A program made the translations under genes and the position numbers. The notes under the pieces were generated by a model. It saw only the letters and a list, made by a program, of their open reading frames with translations, was not told the origin of the DNA and did not search any database. A stretch of DNA of 64,000 nucleotides from JAEXNA01 sp050486105 (lineage in GTDB: Bacteria; Vulcanimicrobiota; Xenobia; Xenobiales; JADMJV01), in NCBI GenBank assembly GCA_050486105.1, contig JBJHCR010000003.1, positions 1-64,000 on the forward strand, given 5' to 3'. This document shows, in pieces, positions 41,404-50,160 of the stretch (position 1 is its first letter; each line of letters begins with the position of its first letter).

Positions 41404-43097
41404 GTTCTAAAGAGGAGGCTGCCAGCCCCCTTTTTTCCTTAAATCAGTGCGCCTCCCAAGCCCTTTTTGAGCAAGCTAGTCTCATGGAGTTGAAGGGCGA
41501 AAGCTTCTTCAAGAGCAGGGCCTACCATAAAGCAGCCCAGGTGCTCAATGAACTCGCTCAGCCTTACGACCAAATCTTGAGCGCAGGTTCGCTCACCGAC
41601 CTTCCAGGGATTGGTAAAGCCATTTCTGAGAACCTTCAGAGTTTCTTAGAGCACAGAACTTGGAAAGACCTTGACGAGCTTCGAGGCGAGATTCCTTCCA
41701 GTCTGATAGAGGTGAATCGGGTCCCGGGCCTGGGAGCCAAGAAATGCCTGCAGTTGTACCGTGACCTTGGGGTGAGAGACCTTCTGACTTTGCGGGATGC
41801 TCTCGCCGACGGCCGCGTGGCGTCTCTCAAAGGCTTCACTGAGAAGTCCAGCGCCAAGCTCTCGTCCGAGGTCGAGCGGCTCTTGCGAACTCCCAGGGAC
41901 TTTCGCAAGGACAGCTTGGAGGAATGGGGGCAAGCCTTAGTCTCGGCGCTCGAATCCCGGTGCACCGAGTGCCATTTGGTGGGGGCCGTTCGTCGCAAAG
42001 AGCCCCGAGCAGAGAGGCTGGAGGTTTTGCTGGTCGGAGAAGACCTCAACGAACTCAAGCAGGAATTGGTTTCGCGGTTGAAGGCCACTGACCTTGAGTT
42101 TCGCGAGAGCTCAGAGCCTTATACCGTTGTCCATCCCTCAGGCTGTCCTGTCTTTTTTTCCCTTTCAACCGTTTCCTCGAGAGGCCGTTGGCTGTTGGAG
42201 ACGACAGGTCCAGACGAGTATCTCGATTTTCTCAGGGCCTCGAGCAATGAAGACTTTCACCAGGGTCAGGGGAGCGAAGAAGAAGTTCTCAAGAGTCTTG
42301 GACTACCGTGGCTACTCCCGGAGGTCAGGCATCAACAGAGTGTGTGGACTGAGATGCCCAAGGAAGTGTTGTCCTTGGAGGCTATTGGAGGGAATCTTCA
42401 CGCTCACACTACGGCCTCGGATGGTCAGAACACTTTGGAAGAGATGGTGGCTGAAGCGGTCAGAAGAGGTCACCGATTTTTCGGAGTTACGGACCATTCT
42501 CGTTCGCTCACCGTAGCCGGAGGATTGAGCATTGAGGCTCTGATGAGGCAAGTCGAGGATGTCCGGATGCTGCAACAGAGTCGTCCAGAGATCACTATCT
42601 TGGCGGCCAACGAATGCGATATCCTCGAGGATGGAACTCTGGATTATCCTGATGAGATCTTGCAGCAATTAGACTATGCAGTGGCCGCTGTGCATTCCCA
42701 TTTTTCCCTTGAACCAGACAAAATGACGGAGCGCATCTGCCGTGCTGTCAAGCACCCGAAAGTCAAGATTCTGGCTCACCCCACCGGTCGAGTCATCACC
42801 CGTAGACCTGGTTATCAGGCAGATTGGCAGAGAGTTTTTCAAGCCTGTGCTGACCAGGGAGTGGCTGTAGAGATCAATGCCAGCCCTTGGAGGTTGGACC
42901 TCAGTGAAGACTTGCTGAGGCAAGCCATTGAATGCGGTTGCCCTATTGCGATCAACACTGATGCTCATTCTGTGGCTGAATTTGAGGTGCTCACTCACGG
43001 AGTGGATATGGGCAGAAGAGCTTTGCTGCCAACTGAGGTTGTCATAAATACATGGGCCACTGACCGGCTCTGTTCCTGGCTGCGAGGTGAAGGTTGA
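41400..43097 (+). CDS. polX: PolX-like protein: PHP phosphoesterase with a degenerate DNA polymerase domain
   Basis: This 565-aa protein has the PolX layout: helix-hairpin-helix regions (TDLPGIGKAISENL near 66-79, VPGLGAKK near 108-115), a nucleotidyltransferase domain and a C-terminal PHP domain. The polymerase motif GS-x-RRG...GDxDxLV reads GAVRRK...ERLEVLLV (195-212), so both catalytic Asp are replaced (Arg206, Glu208), and no third Asp is obvious. The PHP metal site is complete: HAH (334-336), D341, D365-H366, E405, HSH (432-434), H460 and DAH (521-523). It is therefore probably a 3'-5' exonuclease or phosphatase of base-excision repair without polymerase activity. GTG start overlaps ftsZ. 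Confidence 0.8.
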   Translation: MSSKEEAASPLFSLNQCASQALFEQASLMELKGESFFKSRAYHKAAQVLNELAQPYDQILSAGSLTDLPGIGKAISENLQSFLEHRTWKDLDELRGEIPSSLIEVNRVPGLGAKKCLQLYRDLGVRDLLTLRDALADGRVASLKGFTEKSSAKLSSEVERLLRTPRDFRKDSLEEWGQALVSALESRCTECHLVGAVRRKEPRAERLEVLLVGEDLNELKQELVSRLKATDLEFRESSEPYTVVHPSGCPVFFSLSTVSSRGRWLLETTGPDEYLDFLRASSNEDFHQGQGSEEEVLKSLGLPWLLPEVRHQQSVWTEMPKEVLSLEAIGGNLHAHTTASDGQNTLEEMVAEAVRRGHRFFGVTDHSRSLTVAGGLSIEALMRQVEDVRMLQQSRPEITILAANECDILEDGTLDYPDEILQQLDYAVAAVHSHFSLEPDKMTERICRAVKHPKVKILAHPTGRVITRRPGYQADWQRVFQACADQGVAVEINASPWRLDLSEDLLRQAIECGCPIAINTDAHSVAEFEVLTHGVDMGRRALLPTEVVINTWATDRLCSWLRGEG

Positions 43098-43100
43098 CCC

Positions 43101-44330
43101 GTGATTGCCAGCCTCGCTTTTAGGAACGTCCTCCGTAACAAGGAGAGAAGCCTGCTCACTCTGGTGGGAGTTGTCTTGGCTATCGGCTCTTTCGTGGCAC
43201 TGGTTTCTTTGGCCACTGGCTTCACTTCTCGGGTAGAGAGAGAGTTGGGAAGTCGAGAAGTCCATCTTTATGTCACTGGGAGCCGCTCGTCGATGCTTCC
43301 TACCAGTCCCTTGTCGGTCGGAGGTGGAGCCAGTTTATTGCTCCCCATAGAACTTCGAGAGATCCTTGAATCAGTGGATGGGGTAAGGTCCGTGACACCG
43401 GTGATCAGAACAGCCTACGATGCTCCGAGATCGGTCATCCCAGTCTTGGCCTTGCCTCTGAGTGATGCTTCAATCGTCTTTAAGGGAGCTCAGTTGCCGA
43501 ATGTCGCATTTCCCGAGGACCAGGCTGGCTCGGATCCTGAACTGACCAAAACTGAATGGGGCTTATGGGTCGGCCGTGGACTGCGTCGAGATGTGGAGGA
43601 AGCCCTCTTGGGTGGAGTGCTCCTCATTGACGAAGTACGATTCACAGTGGCCGGACAAATGGGCAATGCAGGTTTCCTAGATTTCATGCTGTTGGCTCCT
43701 CTGGAAGCTTTTCAAAGCCAGCGCGAAAGGCGTGGGGTTCACGAGTTCTGGCTCACCGTGGGCAATGAAGCCCAGGCTGAACAGATCAAGAATGAGATTG
43801 AAGCACGTTTGGCTCACTATGTGCAATCCACCGAGGATGATGGGCTAAGGACTGCGGCTCAAGGTGCTCGGGTGCTGACTCGCCGGCAGTATCAGAGTGC
43901 TGCCAAGGACTACTTGAAATACGGGTGGCTACTTCAAGTAGCGGTTTCTATGGTGGGGGTGCTGATCGCTGTAACCGCCAGCATGAACACCATGCTTATG
44001 TCCACCTACGAACGTCTAGGGGAGTACGCCACCCTCAGAGCTTTCGGAGCTTCCCGTCGGGTGGTTTCCTTGACCATCCTCTACGAGGCGACTTTCCTGA
44101 ATGTCACAGGCGGTTTGTTGGGACTTCTCTTCGGATATTTGGCCACCGGAGTGTTAGATCGAGCCGTAGGTATCATTCTAGAGATCCCTTATCCCATGGC
44201 CGGGGTCACTCCCGCTTTGCTACTGCAAGCCTTATGTCTGTCGTTTGCCGTTGGGTTGGCGGGTGCCATAATCCCGTGCTTCTTGGTGAGTCGACTTGAC
44301 CTAGTGGCCCAGCTCAGAAAAGGGATGTGA
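43101..44330 (+). CDS. FtsX/MacB-type ABC transporter permease
   Basis: This 409-aa protein starts at GTG 3 bp after polX. It has a transmembrane helix near residues 20-40, a ~230-residue periplasmic MacB-like domain, and three C-terminal helices (about 278-295, 325-350, 370-395) with the FtsX-family phrase YERLGEYATLRAFGASRR. It pairs with the ATPase encoded next. Such systems move lipoproteins (LolCDE) or export peptides by mechanotransmission. A single permease gene suggests a homodimeric MacB-like machine without a fused ATPase. Confidence 0.85.
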   Translation: MIASLAFRNVLRNKERSLLTLVGVVLAIGSFVALVSLATGFTSRVERELGSREVHLYVTGSRSSMLPTSPLSVGGGASLLLPIELREILESVDGVRSVTPVIRTAYDAPRSVIPVLALPLSDASIVFKGAQLPNVAFPEDQAGSDPELTKTEWGLWVGRGLRRDVEEALLGGVLLIDEVRFTVAGQMGNAGFLDFMLLAPLEAFQSQRERRGVHEFWLTVGNEAQAEQIKNEIEARLAHYVQSTEDDGLRTAAQGARVLTRRQYQSAAKDYLKYGWLLQVAVSMVGVLIAVTASMNTMLMSTYERLGEYATLRAFGASRRVVSLTILYEATFLNVTGGLLGLLFGYLATGVLDRAVGIILEIPYPMAGVTPALLLQALCLSFAVGLAGAIIPCFLVSRLDLVAQLRKGM

Positions 44331-44333
44331 ACA

Positions 44334-45011
44334 GTGCAGGTTGTGCTCAAGGGAGTTCATAAGCTCTACAATAGCGGCCCCCGACCTAACAAGGTGCTAG
44401 AAGGGGTGGACCTATTAGTACCATCAGGTCAATTCGTGGCTATCACCGGACCGTCGGGAGCGGGTAAGACATCACTACTCTACATTCTGGGCTGCCTTGA
44501 TTATCCGGATTTTGGAGAAATCTGGTTGGGAGATCGCGATGTGGCCAGGGATGGCGAGGCCTTGCGTGAGAAGATTCGACTGCGTCATTTGGGTTTCGTT
44601 TTCCAGGATTTTCGCCTCTTGCCGGCCCTTTCGGTCCTCGAGAACATCACTTTGCCAATGCAGTTGGCTGGGATGTCTCACGCAGAGTCTCGGCAGAGAG
44701 CCAGAGAACTCTTGCGTATGATTGGAATGGAGAAAGAAAGAGACCAGTTGACGGGAACTCTTTCCGGGGGACAAAAGCAGAAAACCGCGATCGCTCGAGC
44801 CTTAGCAAACTTGCCGGAGTTGTTGTTGGCCGACGAGCCGACCGGCAATCTGGACGCGGTTTCGACTCAAGAAGTTCTGGAAGTGTTTAGGCAGATAAAT
44901 GTTGGGCGGACTTTGACCACCATAATGGTAACTCATGATCCTCAGGCGGCCAGATTTGCTGAGCGCCAGCTCATCTTGCAGAACGGAAGATTGCGAGAAT
45001 GTTCGCAATGA
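44334..45011 (+). CDS. LolD/MacB-type ABC transporter ATPase
   Basis: This 225-aa ATPase has Walker A GPSGAGKT, Q-loop VFQDFRLLP, signature LSGGQKQK, Walker B LLLADEPTGNLD and the H-loop VTHD. The L-x-P-x-x-S-V-x-E-N phrase (LLPALSVLENITLP) is typical of the LolD/FtsE/MacB branch. The GTG start is 3 bp after the permease gene, so the two form one transporter. It is the last gene of the cluster that starts with maf. Confidence 0.92.
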   Translation: MQVVLKGVHKLYNSGPRPNKVLEGVDLLVPSGQFVAITGPSGAGKTSLLYILGCLDYPDFGEIWLGDRDVARDGEALREKIRLRHLGFVFQDFRLLPALSVLENITLPMQLAGMSHAESRQRARELLRMIGMEKERDQLTGTLSGGQKQKTAIARALANLPELLLADEPTGNLDAVSTQEVLEVFRQINVGRTLTTIMVTHDPQAARFAERQLILQNGRLRECSQ

Positions 45012-45293
45012 AGAGGCCGTGCGCCGACTCAACCCACATCACCAAACTCGCCCTTTTTCCGCCCTGGGAACTGCAAATTCTTGCAAATAGGCCCACGATG
45101 ACTATGAAGTTCAAATTTGTAATTCCCCTAACGAAAAAAAGGGCCTCGTTTAGACTCGGGGCGATTCGGCGCACAGCCTCTGACTTGTCGCAATACAGAA
45201 AGTTCTTCATTTTTTTCTAGGTTCCAGGGTTTCGGGTAAAGGGACGAGGATCCGGCTCGTTGAAGGCTCTCGTCAAGTAAGGAAGGGTTAGGG
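45012..45293. other. Intergenic region
   Basis: This 282-bp spacer holds no convincing gene. It is locally AT-rich (about 45070-45145 and 45190-45225), consistent with a promoter for the zinc-ribbon/ABC-2 operon. GGAAGGGTTAGGG lies just before ATG 45294 and provides its ribosome binding site. Confidence 0.4.
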
Positions 45294-45854
45294 ATGCAGG
45301 TCTGTTTTTTCTGTGGGGCGGCGAATAGTCCGGGCAAGAAGGAATGCCATTCGTGTGGTCAGGCTTTTCCGTCTGCGGAGGGCTCCTCCGGGCCAACCGC
45401 AGCCACCGCGACGTTAGAGGCGGACTCTGGTCCTGACGGCACACCGGCAATACCACCTAAGGCCCACGATCAAGATTTCACGGCCCGGTATGATGAGTTT
45501 GCGGGTCAGGTGGAGGCTGTTCGGAATGGGAAGGTGAGTCGGGAAGGCTTTTCGGACTGGCTTAGGTCGATGCGGCTCAAGCTTGAACAGATGCGAGACG
45601 AGTATGTTATTATGGTTAAGGAATCCGGCTACTATCAAGTTCACAGCGACGAGGTCGACATGGGTATGACGGGAATGTTCGATTTTGAAGAAGCTATGGA
45701 TTCCATGGAGTTATTCGCCAACGGGGAGGCTGAACAGGGAGTCTTGGACTCTTCACTCTTGCAGATGTGGGAGGGCAACGAAAAGGTTAATGAAGCCCTC
45801 CGACTCAATCGAGCTTTTCGCGCCCAACTTGAAGAAGACTGGGGCTATATGTAG
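45294..45854 (+). CDS. Zinc-ribbon protein with acidic helical C-terminus
   Basis: This 186-aa protein starts with a zinc ribbon: CFFC (4-7) and CHSC (18-21). A low-complexity linker (about 25-58) leads to an acidic helical domain, DFTARYDEFAGQVEAVRNGKVSREGFSDWL onward. No membrane helix is present. It is 8 bp upstream of an ABC ATPase gene and likely co-transcribed. Function unknown; a regulatory or adaptor role is possible. Confidence 0.6.
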   Translation: MQVCFFCGAANSPGKKECHSCGQAFPSAEGSSGPTAATATLEADSGPDGTPAIPPKAHDQDFTARYDEFAGQVEAVRNGKVSREGFSDWLRSMRLKLEQMRDEYVIMVKESGYYQVHSDEVDMGMTGMFDFEEAMDSMELFANGEAEQGVLDSSLLQMWEGNEKVNEALRLNRAFRAQLEEDWGYM

Positions 45855-45862
45855 CCGCCTTT

Positions 45863-46603
45863 ATGGGCGAACCGCTCTTAGGAGTAGACTCTGTCGTATT
45901 TAGTTATCCTGGAGTCGCAGTTATCAAGGTCTTGAACTTGCTGGTTCGAGAAGGCGAGATGGTCGGATTCATTGGGGCTAATGGAAGCGGGAAGACCACG
46001 ACCTTCTTGTTGGCGACCGGCTTTCTCCGGCCTGAATCGGGTAGAATATCCGTCTTTGGGGAAAATCCAAGTTTGAGTTCAGGCTGGAAGATGAAGGTGG
46101 GCGTGGTCTTGGCTCGGGCCGGTCATTATGGCCGCTTGACGGTGAAGAGAAACCTTAAGTTTTTCGCTGACCTGTACGGCGTGGAAACCGATCTGGATCG
46201 CCATCTGGCCTCCCACGGATTGCAAGAATTTGCCCAACGCCAGGTTCGGCATTTGTCAACCGGGACCAGACAAAAGCTAACCATGGCACGAGCTACGGTC
46301 CACTCTCCTCAGCTTCTTCTGTTGGATGAACCTTCCGACGGACTGGACCCCAAATCCACGGAAGAGCTCCACCTATATCTGAGAAAATTTGTTGAAGAGG
46401 GGGGCTCGGTGCTGCTCACTTCTCACCGCTTGGACGAGGTTGAGGCACTGTGCTCTCGGGTTTCCGTGCTCCACCAAGGCCGCATCGTGGTCTCGGGAGA
46501 ACCTTCTGAGCTTGATCTGAAAAAAGAAGGTGGTTTAAAGCAATTGCTTAGGGACTGCTGGGCAGGAGGGGAAGAGGCTTTTGGGGTAAACCCTCAAGAG
46601 TGA
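45863..46603 (+). CDS. ABC-2-type transporter ATPase
   Basis: This 246-aa ATPase has Walker A GANGSGKTT, signature LSTGTRQKL, Walker B LLLLDEPSDGLDP and the H-loop LLTSHRLDEVE. These fit the drug/NatA-type exporters that work with ABC-2 permeases; the permease is likely the product encoded at 47304. The 63-bp spacer and an intervening gene do not break the operon. Confidence 0.92.
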   Translation: MGEPLLGVDSVVFSYPGVAVIKVLNLLVREGEMVGFIGANGSGKTTTFLLATGFLRPESGRISVFGENPSLSSGWKMKVGVVLARAGHYGRLTVKRNLKFFADLYGVETDLDRHLASHGLQEFAQRQVRHLSTGTRQKLTMARATVHSPQLLLLDEPSDGLDPKSTEELHLYLRKFVEEGGSVLLTSHRLDEVEALCSRVSVLHQGRIVVSGEPSELDLKKEGGLKQLLRDCWAGGEEAFGVNPQE

Positions 46604-46666
46604 CCTCTTTGGCATGTCTTTGGGTCTCTCAACGGAATCCTATTAGAAATTGTGGAGTTGTAACGT

Positions 46667-47290
46667 ATGGCAATGGTTCGGCGAGCTTTGATTGCGGTGG
46701 TAGCGGTACTCTTGGTGTTGGATGCTGCCGCTCTCGCCATCGTTAAGTTTAGTGGGTCTGAACCTCCTTCGCGGGAAAAGGACAAGTTGGTGGTCTGGGC
46801 TGATGATCCCGACGATGTCGAGCATGTCTCCTCCTACTTTGAGTCGCAAGGGTACGAACCCATTGTCAAAGAGGCCAGCAGGAAGGCTCTGGTTGAAGCA
46901 GACTACCGTGTTGCTGTCGGGCCTCAGAAGCCTGAACTCCTAGATTCCATCGCCACCGTCTTGAAGCAGTCGGGCCACACCGAACTGAGTTACAGTAGGG
47001 ACAAAACCTACCTCTACTACGGCGGATTTCACACCCAAAAGGCGGATGCCAATCGCGTAGCAGAACGGATTCGCAACCAGGAGCACATTGGATTTCAAGT
47101 CGTCCGAGGGGAGAAGGAAATCGACAAGCCGAGCACCCGAATCATTCTGCTTGAAGTTCCCCGAAACCGTGCAGATGGACTCTATGCTTGGGCGGACAAG
47201 CTCAAGGAGGAGGGGCGAGTGGCTGAGATCGAGCGAGAGCAGCTAGAAACCGAAGACCATGAGGATGATTCTCTCGATTTGGAAGAGTAG
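46667..47290 (+). CDS. Membrane-anchored protein with SPOR-like repeats
   Basis: This 207-aa protein has one N-terminal transmembrane helix (about residues 6-28) and a charged extracytoplasmic part. Stretches such as YFESQGYEPIVKEASRKAL and YLYYGGFHTQKADANRVAERI look like SPOR-type (glycan-binding) alpha/beta units, though not decisively. The C-terminus is highly acidic. ATG 46673 is an alternative start. It lies inside an ABC-2 transporter operon, perhaps as an accessory. Function not established. Confidence 0.55.
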   Translation: MAMVRRALIAVVAVLLVLDAAALAIVKFSGSEPPSREKDKLVVWADDPDDVEHVSSYFESQGYEPIVKEASRKALVEADYRVAVGPQKPELLDSIATVLKQSGHTELSYSRDKTYLYYGGFHTQKADANRVAERIRNQEHIGFQVVRGEKEIDKPSTRIILLEVPRNRADGLYAWADKLKEEGRVAEIEREQLETEDHEDDSLDLEE

Positions 47291-47303
47291 CTCCCTCTAA
47301 CCT

Positions 47304-48343
47304 ATGAAACCCCTGTTGCTGATCGGGCGTGAGTTTGAAGATGCGCTGCGAAACAGTACTTTCCTTTTGGTCCTTATAGGGCCGGTTCTGTGTAGCATCC
47401 TTTTTGTTCAGGTTTCGTCTCGGGGCGACTTTGCTCGACCGCAGTTGGGAATTGTAGGCTCCGTGGTTGAAGGGTTAGGGTTGGTGCTGTCAACCTCGGA
47501 CAGCCTGAATACGATTCCTTTGAGAACCGAGCAAGAAGCCCATTTGGCCCTCAAGGAAGGCCGCATCGACGGATACATCGTTCTTGCTTCCCAGCTTTCA
47601 GAAGAGATTGCCAACGGCGAATTGCCTACCCTGAAANNNNNNNNNNCGCGAACTCTGTTCGAGCTACACTGTTGGCTCGGGCGCTCGAGGAGGGAGGACG
47701 GACGGTGGCCGCCCAGGACCTTCCGCTGGACGTCTCCGTGGAGGGGGCCGATTTCGAAGGGGTGGGTGGGAGTTGGAAGAGGGGGCTGCTTCCCAGTTGG
47801 ATTGTTTTCACCGCCATGTCGGCCCTGATGCTCTGTTCGGCCTCAATAATTGAAGAAAAAGAGCAAAGAACTCTGCTTGGGGTCTTGACAGCGCCTGTCA
47901 GCATGGTAGAACTGTGGGTAGGTAAGGTTGGAGCCGGGGCATTCTTGGCTCTCCTCTCTACCGTGGCGGTTCTCTTAGGAAACGCCGTCATCCCCTCATT
48001 GTTGCTGCTGATCCATCTCGCGATCGGGTGCCTCTGTTTTGCGGCCCTGGGAGTTCTGGTGGGTCTGCTATGCGCGAATCAGTCGGCGGCCAATGCGGCC
48101 ACTTCCACGCTCTTTATGGTGATCTATATTCCTCTGGCCCTTCAGGACCTGAGTGAAGTTTTGACCCGAGCGGCATCTCTGTCCCCGGCCTTTTACTTGC
48201 AGCGAGGATCTCGCTCCATGTTGGCCGGGCAGACTCTAAGTGGATGGCAAGACCTCGCGGTCTTGGCGCTGTCTCTCCTTCTGTTAGCCGGACTAGGGCT
48301 TTGGGCAATCCATCGCTCCAAGAGTCTACTTCCGGAGGGGTGA
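47304..48343 (+). CDS. ABC-2-type permease (interrupted by an assembly gap)
   Basis: The N-terminal part (47304-47636) has one membrane helix (about residues 20-35) and an extracytoplasmic domain. After ten N the frame continues, readable from 47648 (ANSVRATLLARALEEGG), and ends with about five membrane helices and the ABC-2 phrase SIIEEKEQRTLLGVLTAPVS. Together this is a NatB/YhaP-like permease of about 345 aa. It partners with the ATPase at 45863, exporting an unknown substrate. The frame shift at the gap is an assembly effect, not proof of a pseudogene. Confidence 0.85.
47637..47646. other. Assembly gap (10 N) inside the ABC-2 permease gene
   Basis: Ten unknown bases split the permease frame. 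Domain content on both sides fits one protein. Confidence 0.95.
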
Positions 48344-48423
48344 CAGGGCTGAGAATGCACCTAATACATTGATTTTTGAGCCCACCTGATAAGGTGTGGC
48401 CGTGAAAAAAAGGAGAATCGCTG

Positions 48424-50160
48424 ATGGCGAAGTTGACTCTGGACAGCTTGAAGAATTGCAATCGTGTCGAACTTATGGAAAGGGCGAAAGAGCTTGGTCT
48501 CAAGGGCTTTCAGAAGCTCCGCAAGGATGACATGATCGCCTTGATCCTCGAGAGCGATGCGGCGGTGGCACCATCCACCAAGACTCAAGGCGGCAGTGAT
48601 GTTGCCGAGGGGGAGTCGGAAGACTCAGAGACCCGAAGGACTTCCCGGAGTCGTCGCCGCTCGGGGCGAACGGAAACAGAGAAACCTTCAGAAGAGGTGC
48701 AGGCAGACGCCGACGGTGAGGAAGTCGAGGACGAAGAGTCCAATGACCGAAGACCTCGCCGTCGTCGCGCACGCCGGTCTTCAAAGCGTGAGCCTGAGGA
48801 AACCAAAGAGGTCGCCGAGGAAGCCGAGGACGAGGAGGCCGACGAAGAGGCCGAAGAAGATGATGAGCGTGGCCGGTCCCGACGCCGAAGCCGCCGTCGG
48901 GGAGGACGAGACCGAGACAGAGATCGCGATCAGGATCGGGATCAGGACCGAGAGGTCGCCGAAGAGGCAGAGTCTGAAGGAGATGAAGACGGCGAAGATG
49001 ACGACTCGTCGCGCAACCGTGGAAAACGCGGCTTGCTCTACGCCAGCGGTGTGCTAGAGATCTTGCCCGAGGGCTACGGTTTTCTGAGAGGGCGACGATA
49101 TCTGCCAAGTCATTCAGATATCTACGTTTCGGTTTCTCAGGTCCGTCGCTTCGGACTGCGCATGGGCGACATGGTGTTGGGACAGGTTCGACCTCCCAAG
49201 AGCGGTGAGAAATACTATGGACTCCTGAAAGTCGCCACAGTGAACGGCACCGACCCTGAATCCGCCCGCAAGCGGCCCCATTTCGACCAACTGACGCCGA
49301 TCTTCCCGGAGGAGCGCTACACTCTGGAGAGCGACACCACCAACGATTATTCTCGTCGGATCATCGACCTTTTCTCGCCCATTGGAAAGGGACAGCGCGG
49401 TCTGCTGGTGGCCCCACCGAAAGCTGGAAAAACCATTCTTCTGAAAAAGATCGCCAATGGAATAACGGAGAACTACCCCGAGGTGACTTTGATGGCTCTG
49501 CTCATCGATGAGCGACCGGAGGAAGTCACTGATATGGAGCGTTCCATCGACGGAGAAGTGATCGCTTCGACCTTTGATGAGTCTCCCGAGCATCACGCCC
49601 ACGTCAGCGAACTGGTCTTGGCAAAGGCCCAGCGCATGGTGGAAATGGGACGAGATGTAGTGATCCTGCTGGACAGCTTGACTCGCATGGGTCGAGCCTA
49701 TAACAATATCACCCCTCCATCGGGCCGAACCCTCAGTGGTGGTCTCGACACGGCAGCTCTCAGGACCCCAAAGAGGTTCTTTGGTGCGGCTCGTAACATC
49801 GAAAATGGTGGGAGTCTGACGATCATCGCCACCGCTCTCATTGAAACCGGGTCCAAGATGGATGAAGTGATCTTTGAAGAGTTCAAAGGCACCGGCAACA
49901 TGGAGCTTGACTTGTCTCGAAGGTTGGCAGAGAAGAGAGTTTACCCGGCCATCGACATCAAGAAGTCGGGAACCCGCCGCGAGGACAAACTGCTGACCGA
50001 AGAGGAACTGCAGAAGATCATCTTGATGCGTCGCGCCTTGAGCTTGTTGGGAGATAACCAAGAGCCAACTGAGGCGGTGCTTGAGCGCATGCGTCGAGCC
50101 AAGAGCAACGCGGAGTTCTTGATGACCCTCGGTAAGGACACCCCTGCGGTCAGCCGATGA
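48424..50160 (+). CDS. rho: Transcription termination factor Rho with a large charged insertion
   Basis: This 578-aa Rho begins with a Rho_N helix domain (1-46). Residues about 47-203 form a disordered insertion of acidic tracts and Arg/Ser/Asp-rich runs such as RDRDRDRDQDRDQDR. The primary RNA-binding cold-shock domain follows (GVLEILPEGYGFLRGRRYLP...DIYVSVSQVRRFGLRMGD, about 209-250), then Walker A APPKAGKT (330-337), DSLTR and the Q/R-loop region typical of Rho. Rho is the hexameric helicase that ends transcription. Similar insertions occur in Actinobacteria and Bacteroidetes, where they add RNA contacts or promote condensates. GGAG precedes the ATG. The stop overlaps the radical SAM gene by 4 bp. 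Confidence 0.96.
   Translation: MAKLTLDSLKNCNRVELMERAKELGLKGFQKLRKDDMIALILESDAAVAPSTKTQGGSDVAEGESEDSETRRTSRSRRRSGRTETEKPSEEVQADADGEEVEDEESNDRRPRRRRARRSSKREPEETKEVAEEAEDEEADEEAEEDDERGRSRRRSRRRGGRDRDRDRDQDRDQDREVAEEAESEGDEDGEDDDSSRNRGKRGLLYASGVLEILPEGYGFLRGRRYLPSHSDIYVSVSQVRRFGLRMGDMVLGQVRPPKSGEKYYGLLKVATVNGTDPESARKRPHFDQLTPIFPEERYTLESDTTNDYSRRIIDLFSPIGKGQRGLLVAPPKAGKTILLKKIANGITENYPEVTLMALLIDERPEEVTDMERSIDGEVIASTFDESPEHHAHVSELVLAKAQRMVEMGRDVVILLDSLTRMGRAYNNITPPSGRTLSGGLDTAALRTPKRFFGAARNIENGGSLTIIATALIETGSKMDEVIFEEFKGTGNMELDLSRRLAEKRVYPAIDIKKSGTRREDKLLTEEELQKIILMRRALSLLGDNQEPTEAVLERMRRAKSNAEFLMTLGKDTPAVSR

Noticed and set aside
49114..50061. 315-codon minus-strand frame inside rho
   Set aside because: Rho on the plus strand is unmistakable; the antisense frame results from codon bias.
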